A DNA stretch of 64,000 nt from Labilibaculum sp. (GTDB taxonomy: Bacteria; Bacteroidota; Bacteroidia; Bacteroidales; Marinifilaceae). Where the stretch lies: assembly GCA_016342745.1 (NCBI GenBank), contig JAEINT010000009.1:62001-126000 (forward strand), written 5' to 3'. The notes below the pieces were generated by a model, which saw only the letters and a list, made by a program, of their open reading frames with translations, was not told the DNA's origin and did no database searches. Of the stretch, positions 44,397 through 54,067 are shown in pieces; the first letter of the stretch is position 1; each line of letters begins with the position of its first letter. The translations under genes and the position numbers were made by a program.

Positions 44397-46664
44397 ATGA
44401 AAGTTCAGAAAATAACGATCATTATATTTTTTCTGCTTTGCGCAGGAAATATATTTGCGCAGGGAGAGTTGAAAGACTATCAGGAAGCTGAAAAGTGGCT
44501 TTACTATAATTCTCGGGCTAAAATTTATAATGCAGGAATTCAACCCCACTGGATTGGTAAGGGGGATTCATTATGGTATTCAACCAAAACAAGAAAAGGG
44601 AATGAGTATTTTTTGGCAGACTTAAAAAAGAAACAAAAAACACCTTTATTTGATCATGCAAAATTGGCAGAAAAAGTTTCTGAGTTTTTGCATAAAGAAT
44701 ACAAAGCGTATGAATTAAAATTAACTGGACTTAGTTTAAAGGGGAGAGATACATTGAAGTTTACAGTAGACACTTCTTGTTTTACAATTAATTTGAGAAA
44801 CTATCAATTACAATCGGCAGCTAATCCCGAAAAAAGAAATATTACTGAGTTGCCTGCTCCAAACAACAAACAAATTGCATTTATAAAGGATTATAATATT
44901 TATCTGAAAGATAAAGATGGCAGCAATATTGTTCCTCTAAGTACAGATGGGTGCGAAACACTTAGTTATGGCAATTCCATTCCATGGGAATTTGTGCGAA
45001 ATGAAAGCAAAAAGCAAGATGTAGAATACGGAATAAGTGCGTATTGGTCTCCAGACTCAAAATATCTTATTTGCAGCAAGTTTAACCGTAAAGAAGCTCA
45101 AAATTTATATATGTATCACAGTGCTCCTGAAAAAGGATTACGGGCCGAAGTATACTCTTACGAACGTGCACTTGCGGGTGATACATGTCTTGCTAAAACG
45201 TCGTTTGTTATTTTTAATATCGAATCGGGTAAACAAATAGAATGTGACCTTCCTGAATATGCAAGCTTTTTAGAAGGTGGTTTTGAATGGAAATCTGATA
45301 AACATGCGTATATCATTCGCTACCAAAGAGGGTATCAAACAAGGGAATTAATTGATATAAATGTTGAGACTGGAAAATCCAGAACCGTAATTTCCGAAAC
45401 CGCTGACACCTATGTGGATGTAAATATGCTTTTGTACCGGATAAATAAAACCAGTAACAAAATTATTTGGTCATCGGAGAAAGAAGGCTGGAATCAATTG
45501 TATCTGTACGATTATGAAACCGGTAAGCAAATAAATAAAATCACCAAGGGAGAATATGTGGTCCGCGAAATCTGTAAAGTGGATGATAAAAAGGGGAAAA
45601 TATATTTCACCGCTTGTGGTATAGAAAAAGGTGACCCATATTACACGTATTTGTATTCGATCAACACTGATGGCTCTGGACTTAAATTGCTGAGCCCTGA
45701 AAATGCAACTCATACTTGTACAGTAAGCCCGAATGGTAAATATGTATTCGATGATTATTCGCGGGTTGATTTGCCCAATCATTTTCTAATTCGAAGTGTA
45801 AAAAACGGAACAAAGATTCTTGATCTTGCTCAACTTGATATTGAGGACCTTGTTGCAATGGGATGGAAAGCTCCGGAGATGTACAAAGTAAAAGCGAGAG
45901 ATAACAAAACAGACATCTATGGAGTGATTTATCGTCCTTTTAAGATGGATTCTACAAAAAGGTATCCGATTATTGATGGAACTTATTCTGGTCCGCAAAC
46001 AATTCGTTCACCTAAAACATTTACTTCGGCATTGTACAGTATGGATGTGTCATTAGCACAAATCGGTTTTGTAGTAATTACGGTCGATGGATTGGGCTCT
46101 GCTTATCGATCCAAAAAATTTCATGATTTCTCTTATAAAAACCTTGGCGATATAGGTGCTCCCGATCATATTAAAGCGATCAGGGAAATGGCGGTTAAAT
46201 ATCCTTATATCGATATTGAAAATGTTGGAATCTATGGTCATTCGGCCGGAGGATACGATGCGGCACATGCACTGTTAACTCATTCTGATTTTTACAAGGT
46301 TGGCGTTTCTTCTGCAGGGAATCACGATCACAGAATTGCCAAAGCTTGGTGGCCCGAATTGTACATGGGATTTCCCGCAGGGAAACATTACGACGAGCAA
46401 TCCAATTTGTCTTTAGCAGGTTATCTGCAGGGGAAATTAATGTTGGCGCATGGAAACATGGACAACAATGTAAATGCGGCTTCATCCATGCGAATGGCAG
46501 ATGCTTTAATAAAAGCCAATAAAGATTTTGAATTGCTGTTGGTACCGGAATGTGATCACAGCAGTCTTTACTACAATAAGTATTTCCTCAGAAAACGATG
46601 GGATTATTTTGTGAAGAATTTGTGGCACAAAGATGTACCGAATAGTTATGTGATAAAAAGCTAA
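44397..46664 (+). CDS. S9 family (DPP4-like) prolyl peptidase
   Basis: A 755-residue secreted serine peptidase (signal peptide ending NIFAQ). An N-terminal DPPIV beta-propeller (about 30-490) is followed by an alpha/beta hydrolase domain with S616 in GIYGHSAGG, D689 in HGNMDNNV and H721 in CDHSSLYY. S9B enzymes remove X-Pro or X-Ala dipeptides from N-termini; some members of the subfamily have broader specificity. At the end of an arabinosidase/galactosidase cluster it suggests a peptide-bearing substrate. It is the last intact gene before the 2-kb relic region. Confidence 0.92.
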   Translation: MKVQKITIIIFFLLCAGNIFAQGELKDYQEAEKWLYYNSRAKIYNAGIQPHWIGKGDSLWYSTKTRKGNEYFLADLKKKQKTPLFDHAKLAEKVSEFLHKEYKAYELKLTGLSLKGRDTLKFTVDTSCFTINLRNYQLQSAANPEKRNITELPAPNNKQIAFIKDYNIYLKDKDGSNIVPLSTDGCETLSYGNSIPWEFVRNESKKQDVEYGISAYWSPDSKYLICSKFNRKEAQNLYMYHSAPEKGLRAEVYSYERALAGDTCLAKTSFVIFNIESGKQIECDLPEYASFLEGGFEWKSDKHAYIIRYQRGYQTRELIDINVETGKSRTVISETADTYVDVNMLLYRINKTSNKIIWSSEKEGWNQLYLYDYETGKQINKITKGEYVVREICKVDDKKGKIYFTACGIEKGDPYYTYLYSINTDGSGLKLLSPENATHTCTVSPNGKYVFDDYSRVDLPNHFLIRSVKNGTKILDLAQLDIEDLVAMGWKAPEMYKVKARDNKTDIYGVIYRPFKMDSTKRYPIIDGTYSGPQTIRSPKTFTSALYSMDVSLAQIGFVVITVDGLGSAYRSKKFHDFSYKNLGDIGAPDHIKAIREMAVKYPYIDIENVGIYGHSAGGYDAAHALLTHSDFYKVGVSSAGNHDHRIAKAWWPELYMGFPAGKHYDEQSNLSLAGYLQGKLMLAHGNMDNNVNAASSMRMADALIKANKDFELLLVPECDHSSLYYNKYFLRKRWDYFVKNLWHKDVPNSYVIKS

Positions 46665-46988
46665 GCACAATAACGTCTTAATTAATATTTCAATTAGTTC
46701 ATAGATTGTTTGTATTTAATGGGGCGGGATGTAAATTTGTTATGTAGAGTTGTTTTTATTCATCATGTTTTGATAGCTATTTTTTAATAGTCAATGGCTC
46801 TTTAGTAAATGTTGTAAGTGAATGATATATTGTGAAATGATTATTTAATTGGTTTCGTTGACACTCTTGTAGTTAGCTTTTGATTTAAGGCAATTTAAAG
46901 TATGACTATAAAGGGGGAATTAACTAGCATATATCATTTTAAAAAAAATGGATAAAATGTACAAGGTAAAAAAAGTCAATATTATTTT

Positions 46989-47014
46989 ATATCAGTAGTG
47001 CTGATATTTTTTTT
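46989..47014 (+). terminator. Terminator-like hairpin in the relic region
   Basis: ATATCAG (46989-46995) pairs with CTGATAT (47001-47007), loop TAGTG, followed by seven T residues. It lies 325 bases past the S9 peptidase stop codon, so it may end that long transcript or belong to a lost gene. Confidence 0.75.
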
Positions 47015-47042
47015 GTATCCTATTATTGTCAGATAAAATAAA

Positions 47043-47075
47043 AGCGCTTATTCTTAACGGATTAAGCGCTATTTT
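47043..47075 (+). terminator. Second hairpin, start of the recombinase relic
   Basis: AGCGCTTA (47043-47050) pairs with TAAGCGCT (47063-47070), loop of 12, followed by ATTTTT. It is directly upstream of the recombinase relic and could be a terminator or a remnant element end. Confidence 0.6.
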
Positions 47076-47082
47076 TCCCTAG

Positions 47083-47486
47083 TGTTATACCAGACTGTCT
47101 TATTCAGATATCTCTAAATTGAGCTCTAATCGTAAAGAATGGATCGTTATTGACAGAAGTAAGACAAATACTAGTTGTCGAATAACGATTCTAATGAAAA
47201 CAAGTGGATTAAATAAAAATATGAGGACTTCTCTACTATTCAAGAATTGTATAGATTAATACCTCGGTTAACCAAGCAGAAATTAAATAGCTATTTGAAA
47301 AAAAATGGGTATATGTGCAACATCCAGAAAAGCATAACCATGCACACCTTTGTAATAACTGTTATTTTATTCAATGGAATGCAAGTTTAAACAGTTTCAA
47401 AATTATTTGAATACCTCTTAAAAGCAACAGAGATTTATGCAAAAATAGTTAATGAAAAAATTACTGAAGATATGGATGTGCTGTAA
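47083..47486 (+). pseudogene. Degraded tyrosine recombinase (integrase) C-terminal half
   Basis: Two reading frames together recall Bacteroidota site-specific integrases. Frame one from 47083 reads CYTRLSYSDISKLS, then EWIVIDRSKTNTSCRITIL, like the CFTGLxYxDI and W-IxxxRxKTxxxxxIPIL segments of the family. Frame two from 47241 reads RLTKQKLNSYLKK, then MHTFVITVILFNGM, stop, TVSKL, then KATEIYAKIVNEKITEDM, like the QKxNxYLKE, RHTFATTVTLxNG and TTQIYAKVxxxKIxEDM blocks. The catalytic His-Xaa-Xaa-Arg box is deleted to MHTF, there is an in-frame TAA and a frameshift, and the N-terminal half is missing. The nucleophile tyrosine block (IYAKI) remains. Recognition is by eye. Confidence 0.72.
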
Positions 47487-48398
47487 ATTAAGTTGGATAG
47501 GAAATGGAACTGAATGAAGACGAAGATTCTATTGGGTAGGAATGGTTAATTCTCACTTTATTTGGTTAGAGAGAGGAAGTTTCTTAATATTTTAATTACG
47601 GTTTTTTTTGTAGTGTTTTAATTAATCGTATTTACTTCAAAAATAATTGTATTATTTAATATCTTTTGCATATTCATAGATTAACGAAATCTTACTTCCA
47701 TTGAGGAAGAATGATGTACTGTAATTTATTTGCATTAGTGTTGATTGATATGAAATGATTTATTAAAGCATATCATAGTGAATAGATTATCAATAACTTA
47801 ATCGAATCAATAGGAGAATTACATGCCAGTTTTTGTAACATTTGGAAACGGTTGCTCCATCTCCAGCACACGTCATATTTCGTCTTTCCATTCTTTTGTC
47901 TCAAAATGGAGAAAGGGGACTTCCTGTACCAATAATTTCAATCTAAAGTATAGGGCTTTGAAAGAGACATCTTCGATAATTATACCATATTAGTTCATAA
48001 AAATATCCTTGCTTATTACGAAGGACAAAAGACTAAGACATTACTAAAATCAATACATTTCTAATAGAGATAGAAAAGTTATATCCACCATGAGGATCGG
48101 ATGCTTTGAATTAGCTACTAATAAAATTACTGAATTTGTCCGTATAGGATGAGCTAACCATGAATTTAGTAATGCTTCTTAAAATCGAAATGGTACCCCA
48201 TTCTTCAATTCGTTTAAAAAAAACATGGGCGACTTGCCTATATCAATAGAAGAATCGATCCGGTAGAAGCTAAGAAGACTCACATGAAAGACATATGTAG
48301 TATTTCGAAAGAGAAACGGAATTAAAAATATTAGGGATCTTATGATCAAATAGGAAAAATAATTGCAAAATACTCTGCAAAAAAGGTTTGAGTTTGGT

Positions 48399-48433
48399 GA
48401 CCTATATTGTGAATAGGTCCTTTCTACTTTTTG
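48399..48433 (+). terminator. Hairpin at the end of the relic region
   Basis: GACCTAT (48399-48405) pairs perfectly with ATAGGTC (48413-48419), loop ATTGTGA, followed by an interrupted T-rich run. It probably terminates anything transcribed from the relic region and insulates the levan operon 200 bases downstream. Confidence 0.6.
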
Positions 48434-48625
48434 GCTATGTCATATAATTATAATTTATTACTCAATAAGTAACATTAGTACAATTCATGTATCAAGATTT
48501 ATACAAACTATTAGTTTAGCTCAAAAAGAAACATATAAGACATCACTGGTAACATTTGTTGGAGTCGTTTTCAGGACACCTCAGTAGTTTAGCAATCGAA
48601 TTACAAACGATTTAATAAAACGGTG

Positions 48626-49966
48626 ATGAAGAAAAAAAATACCTATGTGTTCATATGTGCTTTAATTGCAAGCTTGGGAGGATTACTATTCGGTTTTGAT
48701 ACAGCAGTAATATCGGGTGCTGAAAAATCCATTCAGGAGATATTCGAATTGGATGGATTTTGGCATGGATTTACAGTTGCGATTGCATTGATCGGAACAA
48801 TTGTCGGAGCAATGACGGCAGGTAAGCCTGCCGATATATATGGAAGGAAAGTGGTATTAATAGTGATTGCAATTATTTATGGAATAACAGCATTGGCTAC
48901 AGCTATGGCAGATGATTGGTTGGTTTTTATTTCTTTTCGGTTTGTTGGAGGAATTGGTGTTGGAGCATCATCGGTTATTGGCCCTATGTATATTGCAGAA
49001 ATAGCCCCGGCACATCTTCGAGGAAGATTGGTTGGTATGTTTCAGCTAAATGTAGTAAGCGGTATTCTATTGGCTTTCTTTTCCAACTACTTAATTTCAT
49101 CTATAGTTGAGGTTGATGCATGGAGATGGATGCTTGGGGTACAAGCGCTTCCTGCTTTTATCTTTTTTTTATTATTATTTTATATCCCATCTACCCCTCG
49201 ATTACTTGTTTTGAAAGGGAAATCGGAAGAAGCCCTTAGTTTATTAAAAAAATTAGCTTCTCGTAATCCTGAAAATGAATTAAAAGAAATCGAAGAATCC
49301 TTACATGGGGATAACGAAGCATCCAGTGCAAATCTGTTTGCAAAGGAGTATCGTTTGCCGGTTATGCTTGCCATATTGGTTGCTATATTCAACCAGATGT
49401 CAGGTATTAACGCAATCATGTATTATGCACCAAGAATTTTTGAAATGACTGGATTTGGTACAGATGATGCCTTACTTCAGTCCGTAACTATAGGTGCAAC
49501 GAATTTTATATTTACCATGTTGGCCATGACTGTAATAGATAAGTTTGGTCGTAAGAAATTACTTTTAATTGGTTCAATAGGAATGATGGTCTTTCTTGGA
49601 ATGGTTGCAAAAACCCTCTTTGAGGGATCAACGGGAAATATTTTAGTTGTGGTTTATTTAGTTGGATTTATAGCATTTTTTGCATTTTCTCAGGGAGCTG
49701 TAATTTGGGTGTTTATTTCCGAAATATTTCCGAATAAGGTACGTGCAAAAGGGCAAGCTTTGGGTAGTTTTACCCATTGGATAATGGCAGCAATTGTATC
49801 GTGGATGTTTCCGGCAATTGCGGAAAGTGGTGTAAATGGCGGGGGTATTGCTTTTATGATATTCTCTGTGGCTATGCTGGCACAGTTGATTGTTGTATAC
49901 AAGTTCTTCCCTGAAACTAAAGGGAAATCATTGGAACAAATCCAAAAAGAATTAAAAAGAGCTTAA
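48626..49966 (+). CDS. MFS sugar porter, probable fructose transporter
   Basis: A 446-residue, 12-helix inner-membrane transporter of the sugar porter family. Motifs are GGLLFGFDTAVISGA in helix 1, DIYGRK in loop 2-3, GVGASSVIGPMYIAEIAPAHLRGR around helices 4-5, and FPETKGKSLEQI near the C-terminus. ATG 48626 is chosen over GTG 48623. It precedes fructokinase and the levan SusC/SusD, so it most likely imports fructose released in the periplasm, as in the Bacteroides fructan locus. It opens the right-hand operon. Confidence 0.94.
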   Translation: MKKKNTYVFICALIASLGGLLFGFDTAVISGAEKSIQEIFELDGFWHGFTVAIALIGTIVGAMTAGKPADIYGRKVVLIVIAIIYGITALATAMADDWLVFISFRFVGGIGVGASSVIGPMYIAEIAPAHLRGRLVGMFQLNVVSGILLAFFSNYLISSIVEVDAWRWMLGVQALPAFIFFLLLFYIPSTPRLLVLKGKSEEALSLLKKLASRNPENELKEIEESLHGDNEASSANLFAKEYRLPVMLAILVAIFNQMSGINAIMYYAPRIFEMTGFGTDDALLQSVTIGATNFIFTMLAMTVIDKFGRKKLLLIGSIGMMVFLGMVAKTLFEGSTGNILVVVYLVGFIAFFAFSQGAVIWVFISEIFPNKVRAKGQALGSFTHWIMAAIVSWMFPAIAESGVNGGGIAFMIFSVAMLAQLIVVYKFFPETKGKSLEQIQKELKRA

Positions 49967-49996
49967 AACAAATATAAATTGGGAAAATAACCTGTG

Positions 49997-50893
49997 ATGG
50001 ATATTAAAAATCAAAAAATCGTAAGTGTTGGTGAAATGTTATGGGATATGCTTCCTACTGGTCCAAAGCCAGGTGGAGCACCTATGAATGTGGCATTGCA
50101 ATTAAAGAATATTGGATTTGACGTTCAATTCGCAAGCAGAATTGGGAATGATGAACAAGGTTTAAAACTGAAATGTTTTTTAGAAGAATCAGGAATGAAT
50201 ACAGAATTAATTCAGCTTGATTCTGAATTACCAACCAGTGAAGTATTTGTGCATTTGGATGATAAGAATAATGCAAAATATAAAATTTGTGAACCCGTAG
50301 CATGGGATCATTTAGAATATACTGAGCAATTGTCTGACAAAGTAAAGGAGTCAGGAATAATTGTATTTGGGACACTAGGTTCCAGGAATATGAAGGCAAA
50401 ACAAACAATATTGAATGTATTAGATTCAGATTGTTTAAAAGTAATTGATGTAAACCTCCGTCCTCCTTTCGATCAGAAAGAAGATGTCGAAATATTGCTT
50501 GGCAAAGCTGATATCGTAAAACTGAATGATGAGGAATTGATTCAGATTTCTGGATGGTACGGAAAGACCTCTCAAAGTGAAGAAGACTTGATTCGTTGGT
50601 TTTCGGAACAGTACCAATGCCCTATGGTTTGTGTGACTAAAGGAGCTAATGGTGCTGTTCTGTTTACAAATGGTCAATTTTTTCATCATTTAGGTTACAA
50701 GGTTGTTGCCGTTGACCCTGTTGGAGCTGGTGACGCATTTTTAGCTGGTTTTTTATCAGCTTTAGTTCAAAACAAATCACCGGAAGAAGCATTGAATTTC
50801 GGCTCGGCAACCGGGGCGTTTGTTGCCTCTAAAGAGGGAGCAACACCCAAGTATGATATAAGTGAAGTTTTACGAATTATGAATCAATCCTAA
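49997..50893 (+). CDS. Fructokinase (PfkB family)
   Basis: A 298-residue ribokinase-fold kinase that phosphorylates fructose in the cytoplasm. PfkB motifs are GGAPMNVALQLKNIG at the N-terminus and DPVGAGDAFLAGFL with catalytic D246. The ATG at 49997 is preferred over the GTG at 49994. It lies 30 bases after the transporter and 11 bases before susC3, so the whole levan module seems to be one transcript. Substrate assignment to fructose relies on the context of GH32 and levan genes. Confidence 0.93.
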   Translation: MDIKNQKIVSVGEMLWDMLPTGPKPGGAPMNVALQLKNIGFDVQFASRIGNDEQGLKLKCFLEESGMNTELIQLDSELPTSEVFVHLDDKNNAKYKICEPVAWDHLEYTEQLSDKVKESGIIVFGTLGSRNMKAKQTILNVLDSDCLKVIDVNLRPPFDQKEDVEILLGKADIVKLNDEELIQISGWYGKTSQSEEDLIRWFSEQYQCPMVCVTKGANGAVLFTNGQFFHHLGYKVVAVDPVGAGDAFLAGFLSALVQNKSPEEALNFGSATGAFVASKEGATPKYDISEVLRIMNQS

Positions 50894-50904
50894 TTAAAAT
50901 TTCT

Positions 50905-53900
50905 ATGAAAAATCAACTCTTACAAATCACAAAAAAATTAATGGCAGGTCTATTGATTTTTCTTGCGGTTTCAATTCCCTTACATGCATTGGCGCAGACA
51001 ATCAGTGTTAGTGGAAAAGTTACAATGGGCAACTCCGATGAGGGAATTCCCGGAGTTTCAGTGGTCGAAAAAGGCTCCACTAATGGTACTGTAACAGACA
51101 TCAATGGTCAGTATACACTTGAAGTATCAAGGAAAGGAATCATTCAATTTTCTTTTGTTGGATTTAAAACACAGGAAATTCCTGTTACCGGAGCAGGTTC
51201 CGTAAACGTTGTCATGGAAGAAGATTTTCAGCAATTGGATCAGGTTGTTGTCACTGGATATCAATCGCAGAGAAAAGCAGATTTAACAGGAGCTGTTTCT
51301 GTTATTGATGTAGATGAAATTGTTAGTACTCCAAGTGCTAATCCCATTAAATCATTGCAAGGGCACGTTCCAGGTATGTTTGTTACTTCAGATGGATCGC
51401 CAAGTGGTTCAGGAACTACAATCCGCATAAGAGGAATTGGTACCTTAAATAATAATGACCCCTTGTATGTAATTGACGGGGTTCCTACAAAATCTGGAAT
51501 GCATGAGTTAAACCCTAACGATATTGAGTCCATTCAGGTTTTGAAAGACGCATCTTCAGCGAGTATTTACGGATCGAGGGCTGCTAATGGAGTTATCATT
51601 GTGACTACAAAAAAAGGGAAGAAAGGAAAGATTCAGGTGAATATAAATGCTTATTCCAATATTTCCTGGTATGATAATAAAATTGATGTGATGAATGCAG
51701 AACAGTATGGATCAGCATTATGGAGGTCACTGGTAAATACAGGGACCGACCCTAATTCAAATAATCTTTCTTATCAATTTGATTGGAATGGTGATATGGC
51801 CAATCCTAGTCTGAATAAAATTTTGGTTCCCAAGTTTTTGGATGCGGGTCAAACAATGAAAGCTTCGGATACAGATTGGTTTGATAAGGTTGCTCAGACT
51901 TCGGTTTCGCAATCGTATGATCTGTCTGTTTCAAACGGAACTGAAAAAGGAAATTACTTGTTTTCTTTGGGGTATCTGGATAATCAGGGAATTATAAAAA
52001 CGACTGAGTTCACAAGGATTTCGGCTAGAATGAATTCCAATTACGAATTGGCCGATGGTAAGGTGGTGATTGGAGAGAATTTCTCATTCAACCAAACCAA
52101 TGAGGTTGGGATTCCTGGTGGAGTTATGGATGGAGCGTTAAAAGCAGTTCCTCTAATTCCGGTTCATACTGTTGATGGTATTGGATGGGGAGGACCGATT
52201 GGAGGAATGAATGACCGACAAAACCCTGTTCGTTTGTTACAAGACAACAAACAAAACGATTATAACTACATCAGATTGTTTGGAAATTTCTTTGTGGACG
52301 TTGAGCCAGTTAAAAATTTAAAATTCCGTTCAAGTCTTGGTATTGATTATGGCATTTATGATGCTCTTGCCAGTCAATTGAGTTATTCTTCCGGTTATTT
52401 AAAGAATGAAACCAATATGGTAACAAATAACCATTCCATAAATAAAAAGATCGTTTGGAGTAATACTCTTTCCTACGAGTATGAAATTGACAATCATCGA
52501 TTTGATATTATGGCTGGTAGTGAATTTTACAAACAAAAAGATGAATCTTTTTGGGCCTCTGCTCAGGATTTTGCTGTAGAAGATGAAGATTATATGTATT
52601 TGGATGCTGCTACAGGAAAAAAAGATAATGGTGGTTCGGCTGCAGAGTATGCATTAATGTCCTACTTCGGAAAAATGAACTACGTATATAACGATAAATA
52701 TCTTGCTTCAGCAACTCTTCGTTACGATGGTTCTTCTCGTTTCGGTAACAACAATCAATACGGTCTTTTCCCTGCTTTTTCGGTAGGTTGGAGAATAAAC
52801 CAAGAAGATTTCTTTAAAGATAATTTAAGTTCAATTTCTAATCTTAAGTTGCGGATTGGCTGGGGAAAAACAGGTAATCAGGAAATTGATAACAATGCAA
52901 CTTATTCATTGTATCAGACCAATTATGGAGGCGGAGATCCTACCTGGAGGTCGCTTAATGGAACTGCATATGATATGTATGGTCAGGGAACAGGAACATT
53001 ACCATCAGGTTATAGTGTAGTGCAAACAGGTAATGATGATTTAAAATGGGAAACAACAATTCAAACCAACTTGGGGATCGACTTCGGATTGTTTGATCAA
53101 AAACTGTTTGGGGGAGTTGATTATTTCTTTAAATCAACCGAAGATATCTTGATATTACCAGGATACATTGGAGCAATTGGTGAAGGTGGCAGTCGTTGGG
53201 TGAATGGAGCTTCAATGGAAAATGAAGGTTTGGAAGTACTCTTAGGATATCGTGGCAGCCTGAAAGAAGAATTTAAATTCGAGATAGCAGCCAATTTTGC
53301 AACCTATAGCAATAAAATTACCAAACTTCCGCTTGCAGTTGTGAATGACTATGGAGGAAACGGTTCTGATGATAATATTTTAAACCGACCAATCAATTCA
53401 ATGTATGGTTACGTTGCTGATGGTTTATTTAGAACACAGGAAGAACTTGATGCTTCAGCTGATCAACCAGGAAAAGGCTTGGGCCGGATTCGTTTTGCCG
53501 ATTTGGATGACAATGGAGTTGTTGATGATGCTGATAGAACCTGGATTGGAAATCCGCATCCTGATTTTACTTACGGTCTTAATATCTCAGCAGAATTTAA
53601 AGGATTTGATTTAACCATGTTCTTTCAGGGAATTGCTGGAATTGATGTTATTAATGATATAAAAAGACAAGGTGATTTTTGGAGTGTTGATGATGCTGGT
53701 TCAAACAAAGGAACCCGGTTGTTAAATGCATGGACTCCTGAAAATTTCAATTCTTCGATACCTGCACTTACAAATACAGATGCAAATTGGGAAGGTCGTT
53801 TTTCAACTTACTATGTTGAAAATGGTGGCTACATGAAGTTGCGCACAGCTCAATTGGGGTATTCATTTCCAAAATCAGTTATTGACAGATTGAAGTTGAG

Positions 53901-54039
53901 TAAACTGAGATTGTATGTTAGTGGTCAAAATTTATGGACTGTCAAAAGTAAGAAATTTACCGGTCTGGATCCTGAAAGTCCTTCTTTTGGCTACCCTAAC
54001 CCGGTAATGATTACTACAGGTGTAAATGTTGCATTTTAA
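50905..54039 (+). CDS. susC: SusC-type TonB-dependent transporter 3 (levan/fructan)
   Basis: A 1044-residue outer-membrane transporter with a signal peptide ending ALAQ near residue 31, a regulatory domain (DEGIPGVSV, FSFVGFKTQE), a plug (QVVVTGYQSQRKADLTGAVSVI; PLYVIDGVPTKSG; DVLKDASS-like QVLKDASSASIYGSRAANGV) and a barrel ending TGVNVAF. It belongs to a different SusC branch from the two arabinoside transporters. It pairs with the SusD starting 28 bases on and, from the GH32 genes, probably imports fructo-oligosaccharides. Confidence 0.96.
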   Translation: MKNQLLQITKKLMAGLLIFLAVSIPLHALAQTISVSGKVTMGNSDEGIPGVSVVEKGSTNGTVTDINGQYTLEVSRKGIIQFSFVGFKTQEIPVTGAGSVNVVMEEDFQQLDQVVVTGYQSQRKADLTGAVSVIDVDEIVSTPSANPIKSLQGHVPGMFVTSDGSPSGSGTTIRIRGIGTLNNNDPLYVIDGVPTKSGMHELNPNDIESIQVLKDASSASIYGSRAANGVIIVTTKKGKKGKIQVNINAYSNISWYDNKIDVMNAEQYGSALWRSLVNTGTDPNSNNLSYQFDWNGDMANPSLNKILVPKFLDAGQTMKASDTDWFDKVAQTSVSQSYDLSVSNGTEKGNYLFSLGYLDNQGIIKTTEFTRISARMNSNYELADGKVVIGENFSFNQTNEVGIPGGVMDGALKAVPLIPVHTVDGIGWGGPIGGMNDRQNPVRLLQDNKQNDYNYIRLFGNFFVDVEPVKNLKFRSSLGIDYGIYDALASQLSYSSGYLKNETNMVTNNHSINKKIVWSNTLSYEYEIDNHRFDIMAGSEFYKQKDESFWASAQDFAVEDEDYMYLDAATGKKDNGGSAAEYALMSYFGKMNYVYNDKYLASATLRYDGSSRFGNNNQYGLFPAFSVGWRINQEDFFKDNLSSISNLKLRIGWGKTGNQEIDNNATYSLYQTNYGGGDPTWRSLNGTAYDMYGQGTGTLPSGYSVVQTGNDDLKWETTIQTNLGIDFGLFDQKLFGGVDYFFKSTEDILILPGYIGAIGEGGSRWVNGASMENEGLEVLLGYRGSLKEEFKFEIAANFATYSNKITKLPLAVVNDYGGNGSDDNILNRPINSMYGYVADGLFRTQEELDASADQPGKGLGRIRFADLDDNGVVDDADRTWIGNPHPDFTYGLNISAEFKGFDLTMFFQGIAGIDVINDIKRQGDFWSVDDAGSNKGTRLLNAWTPENFNSSIPALTNTDANWEGRFSTYYVENGGYMKLRTAQLGYSFPKSVIDRLKLSKLRLYVSGQNLWTVKSKKFTGLDPESPSFGYPNPVMITTGVNVAF

Positions 54040-54067
54040 GTCAAGTGAACACAAAAAATAAGAAAAG

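Larger units (their letters stand above)
46665..48622. other. Two-kilobase relic region without intact genes
   Basis: AT-rich interval rich in stops in every frame. It holds two terminator-like hairpins (46989-47014, 47043-47075), a frame-broken tyrosine recombinase relic (47083-47486), a further stretch (47490-48390) with short broken frames of unknown origin, and a hairpin (48399-48419). The last 200 bases presumably carry the promoter of the levan locus. It reads as decayed mobile DNA between two metabolic blocks. Confidence 0.6.

Noticed and set aside
47823-47993. A 56-codon ATG-initiated frame in the relic region.
   Set aside because: No recognisable motif, odd composition and surrounding decay; more likely a leftover than a gene.
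46665-48622. The possibility of a CRISPR array, tRNA or rRNA gene in the largest gap.
   Set aside because: No regularly spaced repeats, no cloverleaf arms with a CCA-type end and no rRNA-like conserved segments were found; hairpins there are isolated.
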